Translations under genes and position numbers: made by a program
The notes under the pieces: model-generated
Database searches by the model: none
Told to the model about the DNA's origin: nothing
The model's input: the letters and a program-made list of their open reading frames with translations, nothing else
Assembly: GCA_003194525.1 (NCBI GenBank)
Contig: NBIV01000115.1
Location: 1 to 64,000, forward strand
Direction: 5' to 3'
DNA length: 64,000 nt
From: Gracilariopsis chorda
Taxonomy: Eukaryota; Rhodophyta; Florideophyceae; Gracilariales; Gracilariaceae
Shown: piece after piece, positions 10,701 to 20,480 of the stretch
How the letters are laid out: each line of letters opens with the position of its first letter
Position numbering within the stretch: the first letter of the stretch is position 1

Positions 10701-11770
10701 GTTGGATGGGTCTGAAGCCAAACGTCGCAGACGAGTGCGTCTACACCGGAGAGGTACTGGGAGCGCTTGTGATCATTGCTCTTTATGTGGACGATTTGCT
10801 CATTGCGAGTCCAAGTATGGAGACAATGAATCGCGTAAAGCGTGAACTGTCAAAACGTTTTCAGATGAAGGATCTCAGTGAAGCGCGCATGGTACTTGGG
10901 TTCGAGATCCATCGTGATCGATCCAAAAGACTGCTGTACCTGACACAGTCTGCATACACGCGTAAGGTCTTAGAACGTTTTGGCATGTTGCAGTGCAAAC
11001 CAATGGACACTCCCATGGACTCCGGTGCTGACCTCACTAAGGTAGAAGAGCCTCTGACGAACATCCCGTATCGCCAGGTGATCGGTTGTCTGATGTATCT
11101 GTCTGTTGGCACTCGACCGGACATCTCGTTTGCAGTGTCCAAGCTAGCCAAGTATGTCGAGAAACCTGGAGAGACTCATTGGAAAGCGGTCAAGCGTGTT
11201 CTGCGTTACCTCAATGGCACTCGCTCCTTCGGACTTACTTATGGCACCACGACTGATACTCAGCTGTATGGATACGTAGACTCTGACTGGGCAGGTGATA
11301 CATCCAACCGCAAGTCCACCAGTGGGTATGTGTTCATGATGTGCGGTGCTCCTGTGTCTTGGAGCTCGCGCCAACAGGAAGTAGTTGCATTGTCTAGTGC
11401 TGAGGCTGAGTATGTGAGTCTGTGCAGTGGGACGAAGGAAGCGATCTGGCTGAGAGGACTGTGGAGTGGCATTGGCAACGCAAGTGGACTACACGTGGAT
11501 GAGTCAGTGACGCTAATGGTTGAGCCCACAACTGTGTACGTGGACAACCAAGGTTGCATCGACCTTGCTCGAAATGGAGTTGTGAACAAGCGTACTAAGC
11601 ACATTGATATTCGCTTTCACTTCACCAGAGAGGCTCTACGCAACAAAGCCGTCCAGTTGCAGTACTGTTCCACGGAAGACATGGTTGCCGATATGCTGAC
11701 GAAAGCGCTCGGTCGAGTTAAGCTGGCAAGGTTCCGCGGTGACTGTGGCTTGCTCCCCTTAGACCTTTGA
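7745..11770 (+). pseudogene. Copia gag-pol polyprotein region of element C (nearly whole fossil)
   Basis: In order it has an N-terminal gag capsid-like region (about residues 1-200), a CCHC zinc knuckle CYYCGKKGHIQRNC (about 210-225), an aspartic protease with DSGATAHM, a GAG-pre-integrase HARMAHL motif, an integrase core beginning LDLVHSDICGP, a serine/acidic linker, a reverse transcriptase with KWVFVQKYEAG, YKARVVARGF and LYVDDLL, and RNase H with GYVDSDWAGDT and ALSSAEAEYVSL. This order (PR-IN-RT-RH) defines Ty1/copia. The product would form particles, reverse-transcribe and integrate its own RNA. The chosen start sits a short way after the GTT-rich tract and is shared by other copies. There is about one break, so it is listed as a fossil. 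Confidence 0.93.
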
Positions 11771-11780
11771 AGTCAGTGAC

Positions 11781-11790
11781 AGAGGGGGGG
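11781..11790 (+). other. Polypurine tract of element C
   Basis: AGAGGGGGGG lies directly against the TG of the 3' LTR. This is the expected primer for plus-strand DNA synthesis. The same tract precedes the 3' LTRs of B and D on the minus strand. Confidence 0.85.
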
Positions 11791-12569
11791 TGTTGGCAGT
11801 AGTACCTGTGCTGTCACTGAAAACCAAATGTTCCGGGGAGCATGGGCTGTTTTAGAGGGTACCTCTGCAAAAGCGCATATGCGCGTGTGCGCGAACCCAA
11901 CGTGAAATTGGCTTCTGATTGGCTACTGCAAATGTACATATGCAACGTGGTGCGTACAAGTGGTATGGCATAACTGGATCGGTTGGACACACCCACGTGT
12001 CCAGCTACTACAGTGGTCACAGTGTACGTTGTGTGCAGGGGATACTGATGAAGTGGTTGACACCTGGTACAAGTGGTACAGCAGTGGTTGGTACAATGGT
12101 AAGGTGCGCATGCACTGTCAACAGGTTTACACATGCACGGGTATATTGATGACGTGGGTGTTGTGTGCATTGCCACATGATGACATGGCACTAACACCAC
12201 AGGTTACGTGCCGACTTACCGTGACGTGTTGACTTACCGTGATGTGTTGGCATGTGCTGGCGTGTGTTGGAGTCGTGAATTTGTGCCTTCTCATGGTCAT
12301 GTGTATGCACGTAACTATTACAGAACGTTGGTGCGTTGGAGTGCGTTGATGTAATGAGGTTGTGCTGAGCTGGCTATCTTATGTTAGATGATGATTGGTA
12401 GTATTGAGTGTCCCTGCTTAGTGGTTTAGGTTTTACTTGTAGTTGGTGTTCCCGCGCAATTCGAGTTTAGAGTGGTATATAACATGTGCCTGAAGGACCT
12501 CCAAGTAAATCCAAGCTAGAGCTGGCGAATTTCCCTTCCATCCCCTCAACTTCCTTTCAACTTTCAACA
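11791..12569 (+). repeat. 3' LTR of element C (779 bp)
   Basis: It has the same length and ends as 5748-6526, with about 15 differences. A TATATAA box lies at 12476-12482. The sequence changes to an E-family LTR fragment directly after the terminal CA. Confidence 0.93.
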
Positions 12570-12850
12570 CACATATTCTTCAGTACCATGCCCATTCACC
12601 TTATGCCAAGTGGCCAGTTCCGTGCCCAGGACCCATAGAATGCATAAAACTTGTAACCAATACGTTGCATATGAGTATTCGCAGTAGCCAATCATATGCC
12701 CGTTTCACGTTAAGTTCCAGAACACACGCATATGCACTTTTGTAGAGCAGGTCCCAAAAACAGCCCTCCGTTATATGAATCTTTGTTTCCAAGTGCTGCA
12801 CCATGATGTCCCAGGGCTACCAGGCACTCGACCATGTGCTAACGTCAACA
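12570..12850 (-). repeat. E-family Copia LTR fragment
   Basis: Read on the minus strand, this is the first 281 bp of an E LTR, beginning TGTTGACGTTAGCAC at 12850. It includes the conserved GCGCATATGCGC-type block in altered form. It is cut on its left by element C. Confidence 0.85.
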
Positions 12851-13374
12851 GCATTACTCACCATGTACTTGTTTATCACCCTGGGAACCTGCTGCTGAAT
12901 GGTTATGTGGACTCTGATTACGCAGGCAACACCACGGATCGCAAGTTTTTGTCTGGCTTTATGATCAAACTTGGGTCATGTGTTTGTTTCTACGGTGCCC
13001 GTGAGCAGGCATCTGTGGCATTGTCTACAGCCAAGTCTGAGTACTACGCATTAGTGATGGCAAGTCAAGAGCTAATGTGGATATCTCGAGTACTTAAGGA
13101 ATCTGGGATACCGGTTAATGACAGTACTCCACTACGCTCAGACAACCAATCTGCGATTGAGTGGGCCATTGGTGAGCGTTGCCCCTCCGTACGTGCCAAA
13201 CACATTAACGTGAAGATACACTTTATCCGGGACTTGGTCAAAAGCTAGGTGATAAGCGTGGAATATGTGGCAAGTGAGGAAATTGATTCTGACATACTCA
13301 CTAATCCACTTAGTCCTGCTATGACGCAATTGGTCATGGATAGAGTTGGTCTGACCCAGGAAATCGATGAGGAG
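12851..13374 (+). pseudogene. E-family Copia RNase H tail (fossil)
   Basis: The residues NGYVDSDYAGNTTDRK, ASVALSTAKSEYYALVMA and RAKHINVKIHFIRDLV are the Copia RNase H domain and its C-terminal tail. It ends with the DEEC tail that directly precedes E LTRs elsewhere in the window (28341, 34001, 38658). It is a 3' pol fragment, broken, and directly upstream of an E LTR start. Confidence 0.88.
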
Positions 13375-13417
13375 TGTTGATGTTAGCACATAGTCGAGTG
13401 CCTGGTAGTCCTGGGAC
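13375..13417 (+). repeat. E-family LTR, first 43 bp, interrupted by a 6.5-kb insertion
   Basis: It begins TGTTGATGTTAGCAC and runs to CCTGGGAC. The LTR continues at 19966 as ATCATGGTGCAACACTTGG, exactly as uninterrupted E LTRs read (for example from 28341). The DNA between, 13418-19965, is therefore an insertion plus one copy of the target duplication. Confidence 0.9.
13410..13417. repeat. Left copy of 8-bp target site duplication
   Basis: CCTGGGAC occurs once at this place in intact E LTRs but flanks the insertion on both sides here (second copy 19958-19965). Eight bp is the duplication length of hAT transposons. Confidence 0.88.
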
Positions 13418-13439
13418 CCAGGAAAACCCGGAGAGGAAA
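13418..13439 (+). repeat. Left terminal inverted repeat of the hAT-type element
   Basis: It starts CCAGGAAAACCC and ends GAGGAAA. 15 of its 22 bases match the reverse complement of 19936-19957. The weak match fits an old or loosely conserved hAT end. Confidence 0.6.
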
Positions 13440-14241
13440 CTTGTCGCCTTTCCCGGCACGTGACACTTTTCATGGGAAAGTTTCGCCAGGTCTTGCAGTC
13501 TGTTCAAAATTCCGTCAAGTTCTAAAACATTGACCTATATTACGGACCTTTCGTAGTGCTTGCTTGTTCTGACTTGTCGTTTTCGTCACCCAACAGTCAC
13601 TTGCTCATAATCTAGACCAACTTACTATCACTTTCCGCTCTCTTTGTCACTTACTGAGTTTTTGACAAGGATATCAAATTGGCTCCTTTGTGAAGCGCAA
13701 AAAGACAGCTCGGTATTGCTCACCACTCTTCCCACGAATGGGCTAAACTCGATGGCGATGCCGCCACAGTTGGGATTACCGACCACACTCAAGCCGCTTT
13801 TGGAGACCTTGTGTTCGCAGAACTATTTGTGCAAGCAGACAACATCTAAAAGCGGAGAAACTACATCAGCAATTGGATTCCGCCCTTTCCCTCTGCCATT
13901 GCGTCGACTTGCGCCTCGCCTGCCGTGATTCATGTATACGCTTCCTTCGCTCCTCCTTTGGGTCCAGCACTATCGCTGACTACAATTCCTATGTCATTTA
14001 CTCAAGGGAAGAACGGGTTGAAGGTTCGAAGTGAAGATATATAGCGCTTGAAGTAGTACATAACTGGCTACGCCCCACGTTTTCACTGATACAAAATCAT
14101 TTATAAACACATCTTGCACTTTTCAGCATCTTCTACATATCTTTATTCTTAAGCATGTCGACTTTAAGGTCTCTGAAAGCACCTCAAAACCAATTTCTCA
14201 AATCAATCGTAAAGAAAACCGTATTCGTATTAAGCTCCCAC
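13440..14241. other. Non-coding stretch in the hAT-type element, nothing recognised
   Basis: No reading frame here resembles a known family. A 94-codon open frame at 13644-13928 shows no recognisable motif and is probably chance. This is presumably the transposase 3' flank and subterminal region. Confidence 0.5.
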
Positions 14242-16526
14242 TCAAATCATCTCCACTGCCTCATCCGCGTCCAAGAGATCAAAAGTCTCATTTTCAAGCT
14301 CATCCAACTCCAGTTCGTCATCATCCTCGATTACGTCGTCGCGAGAAACGTATTCATCATCCAGAAATCCGGCATACACCTGCCCACTTTCCATTCCTTC
14401 AATTGCGTCCAATCCTTTTCCGAAACGTAGTTCTGCGTACGAATCTCTGCTCAGCTTTTGAACTGTTCTACTTCGGGACAAGAAAAGGGTTTCGTTGCAA
14501 GCACAGAAAACGGTTGAGAGACCTTATCAGTATGTAGCCGATTTCGCATAGAAGTTCGTATGCCACTTTGCAAACTAAAGCTTCGCTCAACGCTTGACGA
14601 AGAAGGGCTAGAACATAAAATCCGAAGCGCAAACTCGCGCAAGCGTGGAGATTCGGTATACTCAGTCCAATGGTACACAGGGGATCGGCTGTACATCATA
14701 AGCGAGTGTCGCAAAACAGGATCAGAAAGCTGTGAGCGCCAGGACCGCCGCACTTACAGGAACTCATCGCACAAACGCTGCACGTCAGCATCCTCTCCAC
14801 CATCACTGGAAAGCTTTTCACTTACAGGAAACAAGTCCGAGCGCACAAATGACAGAATGTGCCTGATAACATGTGGCCTATATGCATTCAAGTTTTCCAT
14901 CATACTCCTTATATCCAACAAATATGATACCCAATGTAGGGGAGTAAGTAGAACTACCTTGCGATTCGCACCGTTTAAGTGTTCTTCGAATACCCGAATG
15001 ACATCTGCTCGTCTCTCTGCGGTGTAAAACGATGTTAGTGGAAGCGATTTGATCTTCGTAAATAACTGCATAGTGGCGGGGTACACTTCCGACAGAAAAG
15101 AAGACTCGTCGTCAAACAGTCTCAAGTACTGCCTGATCAGACACAGGATGTGGTAGATGTCCAACAGTTTTTCGTGATGAGAATCATTTCGTACATTCTG
15201 CTTAAACAAGTCTCGCTTCTCGCGGTTGCGACTACCGTATAGTATCGCGTTAAAGTCAGGACAGTCCACCAATCTCAGTAGTACTTCTTTGCTCCTAAGA
15301 AAAGATGCAGCCATACTCTTCGATGATGCAAACCTTGTGGCGACCATTCGACACGGCAGAATAGCTGTCTTAGATAGTTGCACTCTCCCATAGCAATCAG
15401 TACCCAATGAAGACTGAGCATAGCATTGTAAATTGAATGCAGTCTTCAAATCCTTGAAACGACTGTACAGCTTCGGGTGATTTCTCAAATCAGCTATAAC
15501 GGTTGAAACGATTGACAGGACCTCCTTAACCCAAGGTATGTCACCGATGTCCTGAATCAGAAGATTTGCCATATGAGGCTGGTCTTGTACGGATACAAGA
15601 TGGGTATACTTCTGAAACAACAGTTCTTTGGCTTTGATACAAGAACTAGTATTGTCACTGACAACCGCACAAACTCTCTGGATGTCACCGTACTCTGCGA
15701 TTGCCTCTTCACAAAGACCAGCATAGAGAGCAGCGTCACAGCTCTTCGAACCAGTGTAAATGGACCGCAAGAAAAAGGTTCTTCGTACTTTCTGAGTTCC
15801 AGTTAACGACAGCAACACGTTAACTACCGAAGCGCCACACGTATCCGTCCATCCATCAAAAACCAATGTAGCGTAACCTTCTGAAAGTAAACCAGCAATT
15901 GATTCTAGAACGCCAGATCGCATTGCCTAATAATATCTCTTCACATTCTTGTTACCCATTCTTCTCGGTGTAGGAAGTTGTTCTCCAAGTGACGGACTCG
16001 CGACTGTGATGAGCTGAAAAAAGTCGTCACTGCCTGGTTGCCGACTTAACAATGAAAATGGAAGCATGTGTTTCACCATAAACTTAGTGAGTAGCTCGTT
16101 ACACCTTGTTCGGTTGTCGTAGGAATCTTCACTATTCTCCTCATGAACGTCGAGCTTGTAGGTGACGGCTTTCGGTTTTTTCTGAGAACTATCGCACACT
16201 CGTTTGCGAACGGAATCATCGCTCTTCTGTGAAACCTTCCTCTTTCGATTTCGGGAGATGGCAGGAGTCACAGGAACCCCGAAGAGATCTGAGCCTCCTT
16301 CTTTGAGAGTAGAATTGTAATATTCTCTCAGGCGTTTGTCTGTGAGTAACCTTTGTCGAGCAGCACAAGATAGTTTTTCACATCGCAGCAAATGTAAACC
16401 CAATTTGGTTGTGTTGGGAATTTTGGCAGTGGTATACCACGAACAACCCTTGCACGTTAAAAATAAAGTCGAAGATACATTCGTCGCACCAGTGGAATGT
16501 TCACGCATCTCAAAGAGATCTGACAT
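14242..16526 (-). pseudogene. hAT transposase, decayed
   Basis: N-terminal part (from 16526): a BED-type finger-like region with C-x2-C (residues TCKGCSWY) and a later H-x3-C (HLLRC), followed by a basic linker. Middle part: VFDGWTDTCGASVVNV and VVSDNTSSCIKAKELL, which match the DUF659 / RNase H-like hAT catalytic fold with its first acidic residues. C-terminal part: LRILCSSPSSSSVERSFS followed by RNRL, the hAT dimerisation motif. In-frame stops at 15927-15929 (TAG) and 14754-14756 (TAA) interrupt one continuous frame, and an acidic tail (DDVIEDDDELELDEL) lies in another frame near 14242-14481. It would cut and paste the element through its terminal repeats. It is now inactive unless the stops are assembly errors. 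Confidence 0.85.
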
Positions 16527-17214
16527 CCACCACTACCGTTTTTTGGTGCGATGCGATACACCAGAGCTCGATAATGTACTGCTGCGCTCTGTGCGAGTGT
16601 TAAAAGCTGAAATCTCCAACCCACACATGTTTGAAGAAAGAACTTCTCACACAACACAACACACGTCGGAGAAATGCGGTAAGACAAGAATTGGGAAACA
16701 AGGTAGAAAAGAGGTTTAGTAGGAACCAGGAGACGACTTCAAACGTGAGGCAGACAAAAATAGAAAAGAGGTGAGTGGGGTGCGCATTGACAATCCAACC
16801 AGGTGCAAATTTCTGTTCTTCGCTAAGAGGAGATTAAAAACCCATTAAAAACAGGGCAAAGAGCAGGCCAGCAGTCAACAAAACTCTAGGTTTTGAATCG
16901 GTTTAAGTCCCATACCAATTTCAAATATGCCCTTACATCTTCCATTACAGTACATGATCTCGTTTCCGATGCACTACGGCCGCGAAGGGGCGTGATGCGG
17001 TAGACTACTGTGAATTTCACATGCAGAGAACGGACGGCGCTTGCGGATCAAGCGCACACTTCCTCGACATGCATCAGAATGTCATGTTCCACTGCGGGAA
17101 GATACCGGCACAACGGTACCAACGGTAAACGGTAGCAATACCTACCTGTACCTTCAGTGCAGTTAGCTTGTCCCTGTCGGTGGCCCCGATCCGCGCGCAA
17201 ACTGCAACACTGCA
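16527..17214. promoter_or_regulatory. Spacer between divergent transposase and RRP4 copy
   Basis: 688 bp separate the two divergent genes, so any promoters for both must lie here. A cluster of ACGGTA repeats occurs near 17112-17132, followed by a GC-richer stretch up to the RRP4 start. No clear TATA box is seen. The promoter role is inferred from position only. Confidence 0.3.
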
Positions 17215-18238
17215 ATGGAAGCGCAAAGGAGCTCGTCCGCTTCGTTCACCATTCTTCGTCCGAAGCGCCTCTCCGACAACGCCGAAGCTGTTTCCCGGCT
17301 GTCCCACGTGCCCATAGGCTCCGTAATTCTCACCGAGGACCATTCCGTGCGAGCGTGCCGAACCTTGCTCAGCTGCGGCGAGTCCGGAAAGGTGCTCACC
17401 GCCACTCGCGCCGGCGTCATCTCATACATCAACAAACTGGTCATGGTCATGCCACTGCGCTCGCGATACATTCTGGAAACCGGCGACGTTGTGGGTGGAC
17501 ACGTCGTTGAAATTGCCAGTAAGCGCTACAAAATGGATGTCAATGCTACCAAACTTGCCTTCTTGTTGCTCACCGCCATCAAAATGCCCGGCGGCGTGCA
17601 CCGCCGTCGCAATCAAGAGGATGAACTCAACATGCGTGAGTATTTCAAAGAGGGTGATTTGGTCAGTGCTGAAGTTCAGGAACGACGAAAAGACGGCAGC
17701 CTCGCCCTCCACGCGAGAATGTTACGGTATAGAAAGCTGTCCGGTGGACGCTGGACAGTTGGTCACCTTGCAATCCGAACTGGTGAAACGAGCAAAGAAG
17801 CACTTTCATGAACTGCCCTGCGGAGTGCACATGACTCTGCGCATCAACGGGTTCGTTTTCCTGTAACAGACTCGGAAGGATGCCATTTTATTGGAGATGT
17901 GGTGGGGCATTGCTCGCGTTTCGAGTAATATCTTGGCGCTGGATAGCAAGTTTAATGCAATTGGTCCAGGTACTATTATGTATGCTTATGAAACAAGTCT
18001 GGCCAGTGGTATGGAGGTGAAGGACATATGGACACCTTATGTAGTGAAACTTATAGGCAGAGGTGCGAGATCGATGAGAGAGGCTGCCCGAGAACGTTTC
18101 AATTGTGAGCCTCTGGTGAGGGACCAAAGAGGCTCGTTCACTACGTATGAAAGTCAGATTTTTGTTTCTGGTATGGTGCGAAGGGAACCTTTGATCACCA
18201 ACGTTTGGCGTGCGACTATCAGGGATGGCAGGAATTAG
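17215..18238 (+). pseudogene. RRP4: Exosome subunit RRP4 gene copy, broken
   Basis: RRP4 (EXOSC2) is a cap subunit of the RNA exosome, which binds RNA and feeds it to the 3'-5' nuclease core in nucleus and cytoplasm. The translation shows the N-terminal beta region, then the S1 domain (INKLVMVMPLRSRYILETGD, KRYKMDVNA), the family signature MPGGVHRRRNQEDELNMR and EGDLVSAEVQ, then the KH region (LVKRAKKHFHELPCG, INGFVFL) and an alpha-helical C-terminus (VSSNILALD, IMYAYETSLA). The frame changes by one base near 17740-17755, and an in-frame TAA lies at 17864-17866, after which homology continues in the same frame. Length is near the usual 290-300 residues plus a non-conserved tail. It lies inside the hAT-type insertion. 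It may be a captured, decaying copy. Assembly errors in a working gene are the alternative. Confidence 0.85.
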
Positions 18239-19935
18239 AGCGGCATGCAGCAGCATGGGCGAGGACCCGCGAAACAGCATACAGGCAGTACTGATGCATA
18301 CGAAGTGCAAGACAAGGTTTTACAAGCTAGTTTTCAATAGAAGGGAGATAGAAAGGCTTTGAACAAACAGTACAGACCCCCTGGGGCAAGACAACGCTCA
18401 TGAATTGTGTTTCGCATACAGGAAAGGTTTTTTGATGGTGTTTTTCCGTGACGCATAGCAAAGCCGCCGTGCATGCAAGAAGAAAAGACACACAAATGAG
18501 ATATGAAACAAAGTCTCTTTTTGCACACGGAGACGAGACAAGAGTTGGGGCAGAACGGGTCCGTGGTGGATAGCGTATGAAAACAAGAGAGCCGTTTGGA
18601 GAAAGTACAGACGACTGGGTGCAGGAATTGTGGATTTTGAAAGGTTTGTCAAAAGTACAAGCGCAAATACGGCCAAAGACATGCAACTTCTGGTAATATT
18701 GCTCACCGAAGCCAGTCATGGCATCATCGTAAGGTCCACTTCGGATAAGAACCCCCTCGTGATAAAGAGGCCTGGGGGATGTACCATGGGAAGTTTTTAT
18801 CTGCTTCTCTTTCACAGACCAGTACTCTCTTCCACAATAATGAAATCTCCTTTCCGTTGATTAACGATCAAGAGACATGATCCATATGTGGACTTTTCTT
18901 GCGTTCATATGTACTGCTGACTAGCAATCCTCTCTGCCACGCTACTAATGGATCATATAGCTGCATGTCTTATCAACAAAAAGGCAAGGTTTGTTAGTCG
19001 GAGCGCATTAGACAATGGTTAATAATAAAACATACCTTAAGTCTTCCTATGTTTTTCCATAGAAATGCAGAAAGACTTAAAGCATTGCAAAGGGTTTCCG
19101 AACGTTCGCACGTGTTATTGATCAGATACACCATTTCCCATTTGAGGAGACTCAACATGAGTTGAAATTGTGCTTACATTCCTTGAGAACCGCACCTTTT
19201 TCTTACAACCACGGCGCAAAACGGTTTTTTTTCTTCTTGAAAATAAACTGAAGGCTTACGTTGTTTATATGATCACAATCTCGCAAATTCTCCAGTTTGG
19301 TAACATATGAGCCGTAAAGTCTGTTTGTGTTTGCCAGATGAATGAGAAACTTTTCGAAAAGTGTTCCTTTTTCTGTGATTGCAGAAATGTTGTCATTTCA
19401 TTGTATTGGGTTTTGGCAATTGCCAATTTCACATCAAAATCTAACGAATGTAGTTTCGATACGTTCCGAAATGGTTTCAATGACATTTTTTGAATATATT
19501 GTCGTAGTTTCCAGACTCGTAGTTAATTACGAACAAAAGCATCGCGCTCCAGAGTCAGGTTGCGCATTTCTGTGCTCAAGTAGAAGCAAGTTTGTACAAA
19601 GGATTGATGAACTACGTACAATCAAAGGATCAAGGCGCCGATCATGTTGTAGTATTCTGTGTGAAGATCTGTGGGCAAGAAAGAACGAGCGACGTAGTCT
19701 TGTACCTTCAAGACAATGATCAACACTGACGTTATTGTCTGAAAGATGGTAGGTAAGAGGTTTAAGTGCGTAAACATTCCGTATGGACACGAAAGCATAC
19801 ATGCGAGCACGTAAGGCTATACTTGGGGCCTTGATTACTATGACAGGTGTACTACTATTCATGATTCTATGCCAAGTTCTTGCCACGTGGAGTCCATGCT
19901 AGTTACTACGTAAATTTCCAAGAGACCATGGAAAT
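18239..19935. other. Non-coding right part of the hAT-type element, nothing recognised
   Basis: AT-rich sequence without a recognisable gene. Open frames of 119-162 codons on the minus strand (18327-18815 and 19527-19886) have no known motif and no support. Part of it may be the 3' flank that came with the RRP4 copy. Confidence 0.45.
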
Positions 19936-19957
19936 TTTCCTCACGAAGACTTCATGG
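19936..19957 (-). repeat. Right terminal inverted repeat of the hAT-type element
   Basis: On the minus strand it starts CCATGAAGTC and ends GAGGAAA, pairing with 13418-13439 at 15 of 22 positions. It is followed directly by the second copy of the 8-bp target duplication. Confidence 0.6.
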
Positions 19958-19965
19958 CCTGGGAC
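19958..19965. repeat. Right copy of 8-bp target site duplication
   Basis: CCTGGGAC, identical to 13410-13417. In uninterrupted E LTRs this string is directly followed by ATCATGG, as here. Confidence 0.88.
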
Positions 19966-20480
19966 ATCATGGTGCAACACTTGGAAACAAAGTTTCATAT
20001 AACGGAGGGCTGTTTTAGGGACCTGCTCTACAAAAGCGCAGATGCGTGTGTTCTCAAACCCAACGTCAAACGGGCATATGATTAGCTACTGCAAATACTC
20101 ATATGCAACGTATTGGTTACAAGTGTTATGCATTCTATGGGTCCTGGGTACGGAACTGGCCACTTGGCATAAAGTGAATGGGCATGGTACTGAAGAAAAT
20201 GTGTGGCTACATGTGGTTTAGAAGTATATGGAAGTGTGTCATGTGTGCGTTTGTGCAAGCAAGCACGTGCCATGCACGCAACACAGCTAGGGTATGTACA
20301 TGGATGCGGTGGCATGTGTATTTGTGCTTTGTCATTGTCATGATGACGCCAGGAAGTGTTTATACAGTGCTGCAGCATGCTGGCACATTGTTGGCATGTC
20401 CGGTTCACTTATTGTGCGTTGTTGGCTGCTTGGATCACTTGGTCTGCATTGTTGTAATGTGTTGTGATGATATGAAATGA
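19966..20480 (+). repeat. E-family LTR, continuation after the hAT-type insertion
   Basis: It continues the LTR begun at 13375. It includes the GCGCA.ATGCG block and CATATGCAACGT, and is cut at 20480, where an oppositely oriented E LTR begins with TGTTGATAG. The LTR 3' third is missing. Confidence 0.87.

Larger units (their letters stand above)
5748..12569 (+). mobile_element. Copia element C, family A, nearly whole (LTR-leader-gag-pol-LTR)
   Basis: A 6822-bp element with two 779-bp LTRs (5748-6526 and 11791-12569), a primer site, a 1.2-kb leader, one long gag-pol region and a polypurine tract. I count about 15 differences between the two LTRs (about 98% identity), so the insertion is young. 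It looks almost whole, with about one break in the coding region. The 5 bp on its left (GATGA) and right (CACAT) do not match, so a target duplication is missing. Its left flank is element B and its right flank is an E-family LTR fragment, which suggests rearrangement or inter-element recombination. Confidence 0.93.
13418..19957. mobile_element. hAT-type DNA transposon (6540 bp) carrying a RRP4 gene copy
   Basis: The insertion is bounded by an exact 8-bp target duplication inside an E-family LTR. Its ends form an imperfect inverted repeat: 15 of the first 22 positions agree, including CCA, GAA and GAGGAAA. It contains a hAT-family transposase on the minus strand (14242-16526) and, divergently, a broken RRP4 exosome gene on the plus strand (17215-18238). 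The transposase type, duplication length and ends agree with one another. The open question is whether the whole 6.5 kb moved as one unit or several events are layered. The exact target duplication at the outermost ends favours one unit. The transposase has in-frame stops, so this copy is no longer autonomous. Confidence 0.72.

Noticed and set aside
12570-13374. Considered as a separate small element flanked by inverted E LTR ends.
   Set aside because: The pieces are explained as fragments of E copies; no terminal repeats or target duplication of their own were found.
13644-13928. A 94-codon open frame in the left part of the hAT-type insertion.
   Set aside because: No motif and no similarity recognised; consistent with chance.
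18327-18815. A 162-codon minus-strand open frame right of RRP4, with a hydrophobic segment.
   Set aside because: Three overlapping frames are open here and none shows a family motif; probably non-coding.
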